Shown here: positions 35,701-46,737 of the stretch, in pieces
Layout: each line of letters begins with the position of its first letter
How positions within the stretch are numbered: the first letter of the stretch is position 1
NCBI GenBank assembly: GCA_033675265.1
Contig: JAUJYZ010000723.1
Span: forward strand, 1 to 64,000
Direction: 5' to 3'
DNA: 64,000 bases
DNA from: Actinostola sp. cb2023
Lineage: Eukaryota > Cnidaria > Anthozoa > Actiniaria > Actinostolidae
Program-made: the position numbers and the translations under genes
Notes under the pieces: model-generated
Database searches by the model: none
What the model was told of the DNA's origin: nothing
Seen by the model: the letters and a program-made list of their open reading frames with translations, nothing else

Positions 35701-38700
35701 TCAATGTATTGGAGGTAGGATGATTGTTGTGATGATATTGATGAAATACTCCCGTTTCGAGTTTGTTTAGACACCGCTGTACTCCTTGACAAAAGACGTT
35801 TGCTCAGGCTTAGCCTCAATCCAGAGAATAACCCGTGCAATTAAAAATGGTTTCTATTGTTGAATGTCAACACTTTTTTGCGTCCTCGTCGGTATTTGTC
35901 GAATAATTTACACTGAATTGAGGCTTAGCCTGAGGAAATGCGTCTTTTGTCAAGGACAGCGGTCATCGCTTAACAACTCGAAACTGGAGTATTATGTGCT
36001 TAGTATTGTAAGAGCTTTGAGATTACATGTAATGCGTGAGATATATGATTCACTTGATAAAGAAACTATGATGAGCATGGCGCGGAGTTCAAATTAGCTC
36101 AAAGATGCTGATTTTAACCGAACATTTGCTCCCAGGCCTCACGGAACTGGGAATTGCTTCTGTAATGATGTACGAACTGCATCACGCCAGGGTTCACACG
36201 GTCATGGAAAGTCACTGAATTTAGAAAATCATTTTCCAGGCCTGGAAAAGTCCTGGAATTTCACCAAAATGTCAAAAGTCATGGAAAAGACATGGAATTT
36301 TATTACCTTTACAATCTCCAAAAAAATGTTCAGTCTAAGATTATAGTGATCAAGGCTAAATTTGCTAACTAGGTTGCCGTAAAATCAGATGTGTACACTT
36401 TTCAGAGTAATTAAACCACACATACAATTTATATTAAAGTCATAGGAGAGGTCACTGCTTCGGTCTAGGTTCGGTGGTATTTGAACACTATAATCTGTGT
36501 CTTGTTACTGTTAGTAATTCTTAAATTTAGGTCATGGATTTATGGGCCAGGTCATGGAAAAGTCATGGAATTTTATTGTGGACATTCCGTGTGAACCCTG
36601 AATCGCAGTCACAGTAGTCATATTAGTAAAGTACATTAATGGCTTAAATTTAATGCCAAACTGTATGTGTCACTAGACCAACGTTTTGTGCACTCAACTA
36701 ACTGCATCACGCAGTCACATTAAATCAGAATAACTGATATGATTCAGATATTAATTAAATTATTTATTAATTATTCAGATATTTATTAATTAATTAATTA
36801 TTCAGATATTAATTAAAATAATTATTAATTATTCAGAGAATAATTAAAATAATTATTGGTGATTCTGTGATCAGATTCCTGTCCCAAGAGACATAGTTGG
36901 CTTTGTGATTGGCAGAAGTGGAGAAACTATTAAAAGAATCCAAGCTGAATCTGGTGCTCGTGTGCAGTTTAGTGCAGAGGGTAAGTTGAATACAGTTCAG
37001 CCTCTCCACCATGGCCACCTGGACAAAATGTTGTGTAGAGGTGGCCATTGTGGGGAGGTTTCAATCATAATTGAAGGGCTCCCTGCAAGAACTACGTAAG
37101 TGATTTCTGATCAAAATCTAAATTCTCCTTGAGATTCTTTGATTTTGAAAGGAGAATTTGGGTTTTGATCTCAAGTCACTTACTCTGTTATTGCAGGGAG
37201 CCCTTCAACTGTAATTTACAAGTGTAGCTTTTGTTCTTGGCAGCTAAAACAATAGCTACAGTACTGTACACTTGTAAATTGGTGGCCGAACCATGATGGA
37301 CTATATGGCCAGTAACCCAATAGTATCTGCCGAGTGATGAATAATACAGATAGAGATACCATATTCATTGCGGGTTTAGTTTAGTATATTGGTGGTTTGT
37401 AATACACGTCACGGTGGCCATCTTGGTTGAACTTCAACAAAAGATTGCTCATTATTGTTTGTTCAACCAACATGGCCGCCATGTCTTTATCTCTTGATTC
37501 TCAAGGGATTGATTGCAAACCAAGAATGCTTAGATATACACGACCACACCAGCCATGCTGTAATTCTATCATGTTTATATAAATGCTATTATTATTGTTA
37601 TTATTATTATTATTATTATTATAAAAGTTTTTATCCACTTGTTATTTTTTCAGCTGAAAATCCTTCCAGTCCAAACAGAATTGCAACAGTACAAGGCTCT
37701 CAGGAACAGCTAAGACAGGTTGAAGATACTATCACTGAGATAATAGAACAGGTATAGGTTTTACACTACACACAGTGGGTACATCACCTATTCTAGATTG
37801 CCGCAGTAGTGTATATCATATCACTAAAGTGCCAGTAATGTGATAAACATTTTAATGCTTTTTCATTACAAGTAAACGTAAGACACGTAGCTTCAGTTCT
37901 CTGTGAAGCTAGAATCCTTGATAAATCTAGTTGATGGAGGTTGACGCTCCTAGAAAGAACTTGTGTCACGGTTGAACTTGACTTTGTAAATGTTGATCTA
38001 AAACGTACAAAGATATCATTATTGGAAAGAGTATGCTAATATTAGTAAATTTGAAAAGTTTGAAATGATTTAAGTAGATGGGACAAAAGTTACAGAGGTC
38101 CAAAATTTGCTCTTTCCGTAATGATCTGTGTATTGCCGAAAACCCATACAAATCCTGATAGGCAGCAGCAAACTTTAGATGATTGTATCTTTTGTTGTCA
38201 GCCTCAATTTGGTGTAAAATCATTGGACAATATACACCTTTTTAAATTCCACGGGTAATTATCTGGATTAAGACTAAGGCAAATAAATGTTTGACAAGGA
38301 GTATGGTGGTTCCTATAAACAACTCCAAACTGGGGTATTACGATACTGATATTTTGTAGTTTTTAGATGAAGATTTAAAAAGCCATGTGACCAGTGGTGA
38401 CACAAGCTCATTGTCAACGGTTTTGCCTCAGGGTTCTAGTCTTACAGCACGCATGTACATTAATGCATTGTATAAGCACTTATTCTTTCAGATAGTTCAG
38501 TATTTCGTAAAACTTGCAAGGAGTAAAGACCTCTTTTAGGATATTGCCAGTTCCGTCACCAAGACGTTACATTAAAAATAAGCTATTAATCTAAAAGTAT
38601 CATGCTTGTGGCAGTAATTTTGGTGCTCTTCAATGATACCTTGAAATGAGATAAATCATGTGCTAGAATTTACAAGGAGAGATTTATCTGTTTGTGGTGT

Positions 38701-40584
38701 TGTGTTTTGGATTGATTCCAGATTTGTTCTCTACTTTCTCATAGCACATAATGCTTTGTGCCTTGGGGGGTAATACAAAAGAAAATGGAAGCTTTCTGTT
38801 CACCATGTAATTATGCAACACCATTTTCTTTTGTATTACCCCCCAAGGCGCAAAACATTATGTGCTATGAGAAAATAGAGAATTGCAAATTTATCTAAAT
38901 TTTTCCCACATTTTGCTTTGATGACCGCAAACAACTCGAGATTGGGGTAGACAAAATACAGTAAGGTGTGGCAATGTCTACCCCAGTCTCTACCTGGTGC
39001 TATTGTGGGCATTGGAGCAGAATGTGAGAAAGGTCTATTTGTGTTTGTACTGCTGAAAGTCCAAGAAAATACTGTGCTAAAGTTTGCAAGAAAAACTGCT
39101 ATGACAATTCAACAGTGATTTTCATAGAGGCAAAACAATAATTCATAAAGCTGCTCGAGATAATTAAATTCAACTTCTTGCAAGGTGCTGGTAATTTTCT
39201 TGCTGAATGCCAAGTAGTAGTATACCATCCTACTTTATGGGGGATGGGGTGGGGTGGTATGCCATGCTACTTTATGGTGGGGTGGGGTGGTATACCATGC
39301 TACTTTATGGTGGGGTGGGGTGGTATACCATGCTACTTTATGGTGGGGTGGGGTGGTATACCATGCTACTTTACGGAGGGTGGGGTGGTATAACATCCAC
39401 TTTATGGAAGGGTGGGATTGGGGTTTTCAATTTGAGGGGGCAATTTATTTATGTGATCACCTTGTCATCTATTTTTAGTCTCGTCAGCGTGGGGGCCCCC
39501 CACCTAAAGGACCATCCCCCAATATGCCTGGAGTAAAGACAGTCGAGGCGCCTGTACCTGGCAATAAGTGTGGTCTTATTATTGGCAAAGGAGGAGAGAC
39601 TATAAGACAGATCATCCAACAGTCTGGAGCTCATGTCGAACTGAATAGATCCATCCCCGAAAGCTCACCAACGAAGTACTTTGTAATCAGAGGAACAGAT
39701 GCTCAAATACAGCAGGCACAGAACATGATCAGGGAGAAGATTGAAGATGTAAGTGTTGTTTTATTGTCATTTTGTGGGCATCATTTTACCATATTAAGGG
39801 CAAGAGAACATACAAAATAGCGTATTACAAAGTAGCTTGCGAGCGCACGAAAAAAAACCCCAGAAAAAATGGCTCAAAAACTTCAGGAAACAAAGAACCG
39901 AAATCTATTGTGGAATAATAAACCCCTTATTTGATGGTTTGACAGATAATACTTGCGGATATTTTACTCATTGCTTGTATTTTTCCTCGCACCGCGCATC
40001 TCATACAATATCTGCACATATTATATGTCAAACCATCAAATAAGCTGTATATATCTAGCCATGTTGGAAGCTGATTGGTCGGCAATAGCAACAGAAGTAT
40101 GCGAACACATTAAAGATGGTGATATTAGAGTGTTTGCTCTTGGTGGAAATATGTGTTTGAACTTTCTTTTTCACTTGCAGCCTCGTGGAGGAGGAAGAGG
40201 CCGTGGAGGCGGCGGCGGCGGCGGAAACTTCAATCAAAAGTAAGAGCTATAAGACCGAATTCATACCATACCTTTAAAATAGACACATCAATAATTAAGC
40301 AATAATTATTATTGCTTCGGACATCGGAAAGAGTACTTCAAAATATACAATTTTGGAAAGTTGCATTGCGAGTATTCTAGAAGTTATTACGAATCAAAAA
40401 CAGAGAGTTTTGTATGTGTTTATCAACTGAGGACTTTCAAGCCTTATTTTCATGTTTTTTTTCCACACTATAAAGAGCTAATAACTACGCAGGATTATTA
40501 GAAATATTAAATAATAATATTTTTACCTTCAATGTCTTTAGGTGGAACCAGGGTCAACAGAATTCTAACTGGAATCAACAACAA

Positions 40585-40616
<32 letters not shown>

Positions 40617-43600
40617 ACAACCTTGGTCTGGTAGCGGTTACCCTTATGGCCAACAACAACAACAATATGGCCAGCAAGAGTACTCACAACAGCAGTATGG
40701 ACAGCAGCAATATACACAACAAGGAGGGCAACAGGTACTGAGAGTATATCTTAAGTAGCAGTCAGGTTTACGATACATTATTGATTATACAGTGTTTGTC
40801 TCTGACTTCTGTTTTTCTATAATGGCCGAAACGTCTATATAGAAAAACAGAAGTCAGAGACAAACACTGTATAATCCATAAGGTACTGAGAGTAGGTACT
40901 GAGAGTAGTGACTGATAATTAACAATTTATTAGTCTAAGAGTTTGAGGTTTCTACGAGACAATAGTCAACGAGGTGCATAGTGCCGAGTTCACTATCCAT
41001 CATAGAAAACAAGAACGAGTAGTCGAATTGTTTTAGCATAAACCATCCAGTAGGTCAGTAGAAAATGACAGAAACAAGCAACAGACAATAATTTGTGGAG
41101 AAAGTCCTCTGAAACATTAGCAAAACGTGACGACGAAGCCGCCATTTTGTTTGTTTACATCTACTCGGGGTCTATGAGCTGATAGACCACTAGTAGCGAA
41201 CCAATCAGATTGCAGGATTTGCGATAGACCACTGGATGGTTTATGCTAATTTATTAGTATACAATGACCAGGCTAACATATGGGTACATTGAGTTGCTCA
41301 GTGGTCTCTCGTCTCTACACTACAGTCGAACCTGGCCATCTTGAACATTCGCAAGAATAGTAAAAAAGTTCAAGATAGCGAGGGTGTGTGACAGGGTTCG
41401 CACTGCTCCTGGAATTCCTGGAAAACTCCTGGAATTTCAAAAATTTCCTCCAGGGCCCTGGAACACTCCTGGAAAATTGCAATTTTGACACCAACTCCTG
41501 GAAAACTCTTGGAATTTTCTATTAGTATTGGGTTAAATATCAGAACAATTTAAATTGTTAAATAATTGTTTTAGTCAAGAAAATTGGCAATTTGTAAGTT
41601 AAGGGTCCTGGAATTTTTAAATTTGTACCCTGGAAAACTCCTGGGCCCGGTTGTTCGAAAGGCGATTAGCACTAATCCAGGATTAAATCTTAAGAAAACT
41701 ATTGACGCTAATCCAGGATTAGCACTAATCGCCTTTCGAACAACCGGGCCCTGGAATTTTATAATCTCCTAGTAGTATGAACCCTGGTTTGAAATAGTGG
41801 TCCTAATCCATTTTGTCTCATTCCAAGGGATTAAAATACCCATGGTGGAGAGTTTAAGATAACCGTTGTCAAGATAGTATACCACTAAATGGACTTGAGA
41901 GGGACATTAATGAACCACCCAGGATTTAAACAAATTATTGTCCTCAGTGTCCTGATCTCCCTGACTTTCAGTGTGTGTCTGTATTTATGTATGTGTTGGA
42001 AAGGGGGCATTATCTTGAAGGGGACTTTGTGTCCTATTGTATTAATCATATTTATCGTCCTCAGTGTCCCAATCTCCCTGACTTTCAGTGTGTGTCTGTA
42101 TTTATGTATGTGTTGGAAAGGGGGCATTATCTTGAAGGGGACTTTGTGTCCTATTGTATTAATCATATTTATCGTCCTCAGTGTCCCAATCTCCCTGACT
42201 TTCAGTGTGTGTCTGTATTTATGTATGTGTTGGAAAGGGGGCATTATCTTGAAGGGGACTTTGTGTCCTATTGTATTAATCATATTTATCGTCCTCAGTG
42301 TCCCAATCTCCCTGACTTTCAGTGTGTGTCTGTATTTATGTATGTGTTGGAAAGGGGGCATTATCTTGAAGGGGACTTTGTGTCCTATTGTATTAATCAT
42401 ATTATCGTCCTCAGTGTCCCAATCTCCCTGACTTTCAGTGTGTGTCTGTATTTATGTATGTGTTGGAAAGGGGACATTATCTTGAAGGGGACTTTGTGTC
42501 CTATTGTATTAATCATATTTATCGTCCTCAGTGTCCCGATCTCCCTGACTTTCAGTGTGTGTCTGTATTTATGTATGTGTTGGAAAGGGGGCATTATCTT
42601 GAAGGGGACTTTGTGTCCTATTGTATTAATCATATTTATCGTCCTCAGTGTCCCGATCTCCCTGACTTTCAGTGTGTGTCTGTATTTGTGTATGTGTTGG
42701 AAAGGGGGCATTATCTTGAAGGGGACTTTGTGTCCTATTGTATTAATCATATTTATCGTCCTCAGTGTCCCGATCTCCCTGACTTTCAGTGTGTGTCTGT
42801 ATTTGTGTATGTGTTTCGGGGGCATTATCTTGAAGGGACTTTATGTCCTATTGTATTGATCCCTTGGGAACAATAATCAAATCCATCCTGACTTTAAATT
42901 TGTTTCCAGGCTGAACAAGGTCAGCAATCGGCTTCTGGTAAGATTAACTCACTTTTATAATGTGCAAAATTAACGTGTAACGATAAGGTGAAAAAAAAGG
43001 TGAATAAATAAAAATAAGGTCATCTGCATGCTATTAGGTGCCCCTCAAGATTACTCTGCTGCCTGGGCCGCGTATTATCAACAGTATTATCAACAACAGG
43101 CCGCAGCAGCTGCCTCCACTGGACAGCCAGCTCAAGGTGGTTCATGTAAGTATTGATTTAAGATATGACACCTTGAAGTGATAATAGTGGCACATATGAT
43201 GATCATGGTGAGTCATGATGGTAACGACCCACATAATGTCCAAGATGATCATGGTACAGTATGTGGTTCTAATTGTGAACACTTTTTGCACTTGATGTTA
43301 TTTCTCGTCAACATATGGTATGATTATCCTGAACCTTTGCTATGAATTAGCTCTACACTTCAGCTAACATGTGATTAAGTTTCGTTGTATTTATTATTGA
43401 ACTTTTCTAAATATATTTTATTATATCATGTCCTTTGGTAGTTCTAATTGTGAACAGATGTTTGTAATTGTGAACACTTTTGGCTTGCTTTTTAATGGAT
43501 TAATATTGTGTATTATTCTCAGTTTCTAGCCTTGCAATTCGATGTACAAGTTCCAAGTTGTCTTAAAACAATATTTATGTTCGTATTATTTCGATACGAA

Positions 43601-44715
43601 TGATAGAAAAATGTTAAAACGAAGTGAAGTCAGACGGCAACGCTAAATTACTGACGTGTTCGCATGTTCATTGATGCATACCTTTCATCACACTCGTGTA
43701 ATTGCTAACAACGAAATGGCGAAAATTTGTATCACAAACGCAGACTTCTTATACATATTTCCTTCTCAATATTTGCTATTGTACCAGTGCAGGTACATTA
43801 GCGGCAATTTTACTCTATATCTCAAAAACTACATATGTTATGAAGTGCCAAGTTATGCGTGAGCATATGCGTGTTTACAATTACATGCACATCGCAAAAA
43901 CACGCACAATTTTTCATTCCGATGCTGCTCGTTCATTTTCAACACTTTTCTAATTATTGTTTTTGTAAAGAAAAGTGTTATTATTTACCTTTTAGCTCAT
44001 ATTATAAAAACAAACTCCAAACTTTGCGTTTTTAGAAAGAAAATATGCGAACTTTGCCACAGAGAATCTAAAGGCGCACTTAAAATTCGAATTTGTAAAC
44101 AGCAGTCGTCAGCTTACTTTGAATCAAAGTTGAAATTTTGCGCGGAATAAATGTCAGAAAGCCCAAAATTGCATTGAATGATTGAAAATAAATCGATATT
44201 TGCTCGGGTAAGATATTTTTTGTCGATCTTAACTTTACGGTATAAAAATGGCACTTTTACTGAAAAGTGTTCACAATTAGAACTGTTCACAATTAGAACC
44301 ACATACTGTCATGGATAATGTTGAAGATGATCATGATGAATCATGTTGAAAAAGATGATGATGATCATGGTGAATCACGATTGATTGTGGTGATGATGAT
44401 GGATGATTGTGGTGGTAAAAATATTGATGATGGATTGTGGTGGTCGCTGATGATAGACCATGATGGATGGATGATTGTGATGATGATGATGCATGATTGT
44501 GGTGGTGGTTCACAGTAAATACTGTTATCCAACACCTTGTTTATTTGTGTGTAGCCGCGGGTGGCCAACCTGATTACACAGCAGCATGGAATCAATACTT
44601 CAAACAACAACAAAACCTTTACTACCAACAACCTGGACAACCTGGACAACCTGGACAACCTGGACAACAACAGCAGCCGCAGGAAGGCCAGAACAACCAA
44701 CAGTCACCACAATAA
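31092..44715 (+). CDS. FUBP1: FUBP/KHSRP-like four-KH-domain protein, right-arm copy, 5'-truncated
   Basis: Sixteen exons: 31092-31153, 31235-31307, 31464-31533, 32742-32799, 34475-34553, 34660-34691, 34886-35032, 35640-35714, 36875-36980, 37654-37751, 39479-39748, 40181-40239, 40542-40734, 42910-42937, 43038-43145, 44555-44715. All junctions are GT-AG and the codon phases agree, giving about 538 residues plus stop. The order is KH1, KH2, KH3, KH4, a Gly/Arg patch, a Gln-rich stretch, and two DYxAAW tyrosine-rich repeats, which matches animal FUBP1/FUBP3/KHSRP. Proteins of this family bind single-stranded DNA or AU-rich RNA and act in transcription, splicing and mRNA decay in the nucleus and cytoplasm. 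The roughly 100 N-terminal residues expected are absent because the palindrome axis cuts the upstream intron. One extra A at 31277-31280 shifts the frame in KH1; the rest is intact. Confidence 0.95.
32212..32536. mobile_element. Inverted-end element (mirror of 27881-28205)
   Basis: TAATTGCCCTATACCACTAT at the left and ATAGTGGTATAGGGCAATTA at the right. It lies in the intron before KH1 exon 4, directly next to the LINE remnant. Confidence 0.7.
32515..32754 (-). mobile_element. LINE reverse-transcriptase C-terminal remnant (right arm)
   Basis: The minus strand encodes one continuous frame with LLRYGGRSFK, AAPKLWNSLPDSARLCENIT and FKTSIKTYLFKQVFN, the usual C-terminal end of CR1/L2-like LINE proteins. 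It is antisense to the FUBP gene. The frame reaches into FUBP exon 4 (32742-32799), so the pyrimidine tract of that acceptor appears to be antisense LINE sequence. Confidence 0.78.
33890..34474. repeat. 81-bp array made of copied exon-5 acceptor and exon start
   Basis: Seven units end in CCTCATAG at 33907, 33988, 34069, 34150, 34231, 34312 and 34394; the true acceptor ends at 34474. Spacing is 81 bp, once 82 and once 80. After each decoy acceptor comes AAGTCCATGCCAGTTGTAGC and TCCCGGC, close to the true exon start ATGTCAGTTCCAGTTGTAGC TCCCGGC. Then CAAGTCTGTATTTATTACCG and GTAGTTATAAA replace the rest of the exon. In the exon-5 frame each decoy meets a TAG after 17 codons, just at a possible donor (CCG/GTAGTT). 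Confidence 0.93.
34475..35032 (+). CDS. FUBP1: FUBP right-arm exons 5-7: KH2
   Basis: Exon 5 encodes MSVPVVAPGEQVCEMMIPAS and KVGLII. Exon 6, only 32 bp, encodes the GKGGETIKSLQ loop and helix. Exon 7 encodes ERAQCRMVMIQDGPFQNAPE, then KPLRIMGDPTRCQRGKDLVT and DLLTEKELE. The GKGG loop and the MVMIQDGP block are nearly as in vertebrate FUBP1. The acceptor of exon 5 is the last member of an 81-bp tandem array of near-identical acceptors. Confidence 0.95.
35640..37751 (+). CDS. FUBP1: FUBP right-arm exons 8-10: linker and KH3
   Basis: Exon 8 (QATPTPDFMGRRTDLQGHGG, VNVLE) is the linker. Exon 9 begins IPVPRDIVGFVIGRSGETIK and holds the GRSG loop. Exon 10 gives ENPSSPNRIATVQGSQEQLR and a closing helix ending EIIEQ. 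Exon 8 has two possible acceptors four bases apart (CTCAAG and CAAG); only the first keeps the frame. The intron between exons 9 and 10 contains the fold-back element 37071-37208. Confidence 0.93.
37071..37208. mobile_element. Fold-back element with GTAAGT near one end and TTGCAG near the other
   Basis: The TIR is TTGAAGGGCTCCCTGCAAGA. Sixteen bases further in is ACTACGTAAGTGATTTCTGA, a strong donor consensus. The right end reads TGTTATTGCAGGGAGCCC, an acceptor-like CAG. The body has two arms with ATCAAAATCTAAATTCTCCT. Because the arms are inverted, the donor-like word is present at both ends on opposite strands. Confidence 0.85.
38729..38883. mobile_element. 155-bp hairpin MITE (right arm)
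   Basis: TTCTCATAGCACATAATGCT and TGGGGGGTAATACAAAAGAA are inverted around a short centre. Mirror of 21521-21676. Confidence 0.8.
39222..39415. repeat. 33-bp G-rich minisatellite upstream of the KH4 exon (right arm)
   Basis: ATGCTACTTTATGGTGGGGT followed by GGGGTGGTATACC, about six copies. On the sense strand it has GGGGTGGGGTGG runs. It ends about 62 bp before the acceptor at 39478. The mirror copy differs by a 3-bp TAG repeat at its outer edge. Confidence 0.9.
39479..40239 (+). CDS. FUBP1: FUBP right-arm exons 11-12: KH4 and Gly/Arg patch
   Basis: Exon 11 (90 codons) opens with SRQRGGPPPKGPSPNMPGVK and carries the whole of KH4, with GLIIGKGGETIRQIIQQSGA and YFVIRGTDAQIQQAQNMI. Exon 12 encodes PRGGGRGRGGGGGGGNFNQ, an RGG-like RNA-binding patch. 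The intron between them holds a hairpin MITE (about 39926-40046). A G-rich 33-bp array ends about 60 bp before exon 11. Confidence 0.95.
40542..40734 (+). CDS. FUBP1: FUBP right-arm exon 13: Gln-rich tract
   Basis: Sixty-four codons, with a CAA/CAG run and later YGQQ-type repeats (GSGYPYGQQQQQYGQQEYSQ). It probably forms a disordered low-complexity region. The left-arm copy has one CAG fewer and one extra codon elsewhere (QEFCSQ instead of QEYSQ), so the two exons are equal in length. Such in-frame differences look like allelic variation. Confidence 0.93.
40785..40880. mobile_element. Hairpin MITE (right arm)
   Basis: GATTATACAGTGTTTGTCTC with the following TGACTTCTGTTTTTCTATA is inverted around ATGGCCGAAACGTC. 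Mirror of 19524-19622. AGGTACTGAGAGTA directly to its right is duplicated relative to the left arm. Confidence 0.85.
41640..41755. mobile_element. GGGCCCGGTTGTTCGAAAGG hairpin nested in a CAGGGTTC element
   Basis: Mirror of the nested pair at 18628-19024. The outer element spans about 41395-41790. The hairpin arms carry GCGATTAGCACTAATCCAGG. Confidence 0.75.
41932..42867. repeat. 117-bp minisatellite upstream of micro-exon 14 (right arm)
   Basis: About eight units. In gene sense each contains TTTATCGTCCTCAG and CTCCCTGACTTTCAG, both like 3' splice sites. The true acceptor at 42909 is preceded by ATCCATCCTGACTTTAAATT and TGTTTCCAG, so the array looks derived from this intron end. It stops about 43 bp upstream of the exon. 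One T is missing at about 42403 compared with the left arm. Confidence 0.9.
42910..44715 (+). CDS. FUBP1: FUBP right-arm exons 14-16: C-terminal tyrosine-rich repeats
   Basis: Exon 14 is a 28-bp micro-exon (AEQGQQSAS). Exon 15 has PQDYSAAWAAYYQQYYQQQ and a short poly-Ala. Exon 16 has GGQPDYTAAWNQYFKQQQN and four PGQ repeats, and ends at TAA 44713-44715. These correspond to the DYTKAW/DYSAAW activation motifs of FUBP proteins. A good donor (AAAG/GTAAGT, about 44732) follows 16 bp after the stop, so the 3' UTR may itself be spliced. Confidence 0.93.
43258..44312. mobile_element. About 1.05-kb element with TIR CAGTATGTGGTTCTAATTGT (right arm)
   Basis: Mirror of 16104-17155. It lies in the intron between FUBP exons 15 and 16. 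Confidence 0.75.
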
Positions 44716-45039
44716 TAAACGTCCTTACAAAGGTAAGTTCTTATTAATTGATGTCATGAATGAACCACTTCCCGTTCACTCATTCATCCCCTTTTATTCC
44801 CATTCACTTCCCATTCATCCCCTTTTATTCACATTTTTCGAACCTGAAATCTCGTCTATTTAAATAGTCAAATTTCTCTAAGTTGGACACCCCCTTAGGA
44901 CAAACTCTTGCTGGCCAGCTAGAGGTACAGATACATGGTGCAGCATTAGCATTGTGTGTAATGTTGGCATATGTGTCCGGCTCTGCAATTTAATCTTGTG
45001 AGCGAGATTATTGAAGTACAGTGGGATCCTACCTTTGTG

Positions 45040-45165
45040 GTGGCGACTAAATGTGGTGCCTCAAAAGGACCTCATTAAATATAAACAATAGAACGATGGA
45101 GTAACACAATAGATTTGACACATGAAGGTCTTTTTGAGGCATCCCATTTAGCCACCACCTACTTT
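45040..45165. mobile_element. MITE with TIR TGGCTAAATGGGATGCCTCA (right arm)
   Basis: Mirror of 15250-15376 and the same family as 62225-62362. Confidence 0.8.
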
Positions 45166-46245
45166 TGCAATAATAGAGAGATTTAGCAAACATGATGCGA
45201 CGTGAAAGAGGACGGCACACACGCTGACGAATAACTGTGAAAACGACCATTGGCATCCTCAACGTCATGAAGAGGACGTGGAAACAAGTGAAATACTGTC
45301 GTGAACTTGACATCGTGACGTTGTCACGGTAGTCGCGCAATAACCAAATGTGATATATTCGTCATCTAACGTCGCATTCTCATTTCTCGTCGATGCTAAA
45401 TCTCTCTAATGAGGCAGAAGTGTCCGTCTTAGAGAAGGACAGGTGCTTAGAGCCCAGACAATGCGTCGTCATTCTATTAAGGTGTCATTGCAGTGTGGGG
45501 TGTCCTGCTAGAGAGAGTTGACATATATACATACGCTATGTTGCTGGATTTATTTTGAAACCATTTCCGTGACCACTAGAAGGAATATCCTTTGAATTAC
45601 TGTATTCTAAAATATTTATTATAAATATATAACTACATTATAACATTAATCTCATATTATAACATGTACTTGAACTTAATCATTAGCGATTCATACAAAT
45701 CATATCAAATTTGTTACATAATATTTGTGATTATCATTCTTGCAAAATTAATGTGTTATGTTGCCTACAGTGAGAGTTTTAATGAGTATTATATTCGAGC
45801 GTTTTTTACATGAGCCTCGGCTCGGGAGATTGGGTAACCACTCCCTACGTTATCGACCTGAAATAAATTATTATTATTATTATTATTATTATACTTGCGA
45901 CTAACTTGTATTCTTGGTTATATTGTTTTCTTTATCAATTATAAAAATAATGCATACTAATTATATATCTCTGTTCAAATATGTGTGCAAAAATAGATAG
46001 TGTTATTGATATTACTGTTAATATAATCATAGTTTAAGCATAATTATGGTAGTTTGTTTTGTTGTTGCTGGACTGTATTCACTAGTAGGTAGCAAGCTGT
46101 GTTCAGAAGGGTAAATTTTAATGTCCAAAATGATCTTTGTTGCAAATAGATTGATATATAGTATTTTGTTTATACGGTACTTAATAAAGAATGTATGTAT
46201 GTATGTACTTTGAATATGCATTTTGTTGATGCTGTTGTTTACTAG

Positions 46246-46737
46246 GAGACGAGAAAACACAAAACTCGACATGGTAATTTTTAACACAATCATTGTATTT
46301 TTGTGCCATGGATATATTATACAGTATGTGTTGCTGCTGTTGCTTTATTAGGAGCAGAGAAAACACGAAACTCGAAATGGTAATTTTTGATCTTACACAT
46401 GTGCCATGAATATACTTTTGTTGTTGATGTTGACAAACTTTTTATCTTATGCAAAATGATCTTGTGAATGAATATACAATTTGTTGCTGATGTTATTTCT
46501 ATCTTATGCAAAATGATCTTGTGAATGAATATGCATTTTGTTGATGCTGTTGTTACACTAGCAGACGAGAAAACACAAAACTCGACATGGTAATTTTTAA
46601 CATTTGATCTTTGTATATGAATATACAATCTGTTGCTGATGTTATTTCTATCTTATGCAAAATGATCTTGTGAATGAATATGCATTTTGTTGATGCTGTC
46701 TTTTCATTAGATGTGAAAACACTCCACCGTCGCTATG
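46246..46737 (+). repeat. Four mini-exon-like repeats with conserved AG and GTAATT borders
   Basis: The four segments are 46246-46273, 46352-46379, 46562-46589 (28 nt each) and 46711-46737 (27 nt). Each follows a pyrimidine-rich stretch ending in TAG (such as GATGCTGTTGTTTACTAG) and is followed by GTAATT. The core is GACGAGAAAACACAAAACTC and GACATG; the last is the most diverged. They lie 3' of the FUBP stop, in FUBP sense. The mirror set is at about 13680-14170. They could be spliced non-coding mini-exons or only a dispersed repeat. Confidence 0.5.
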
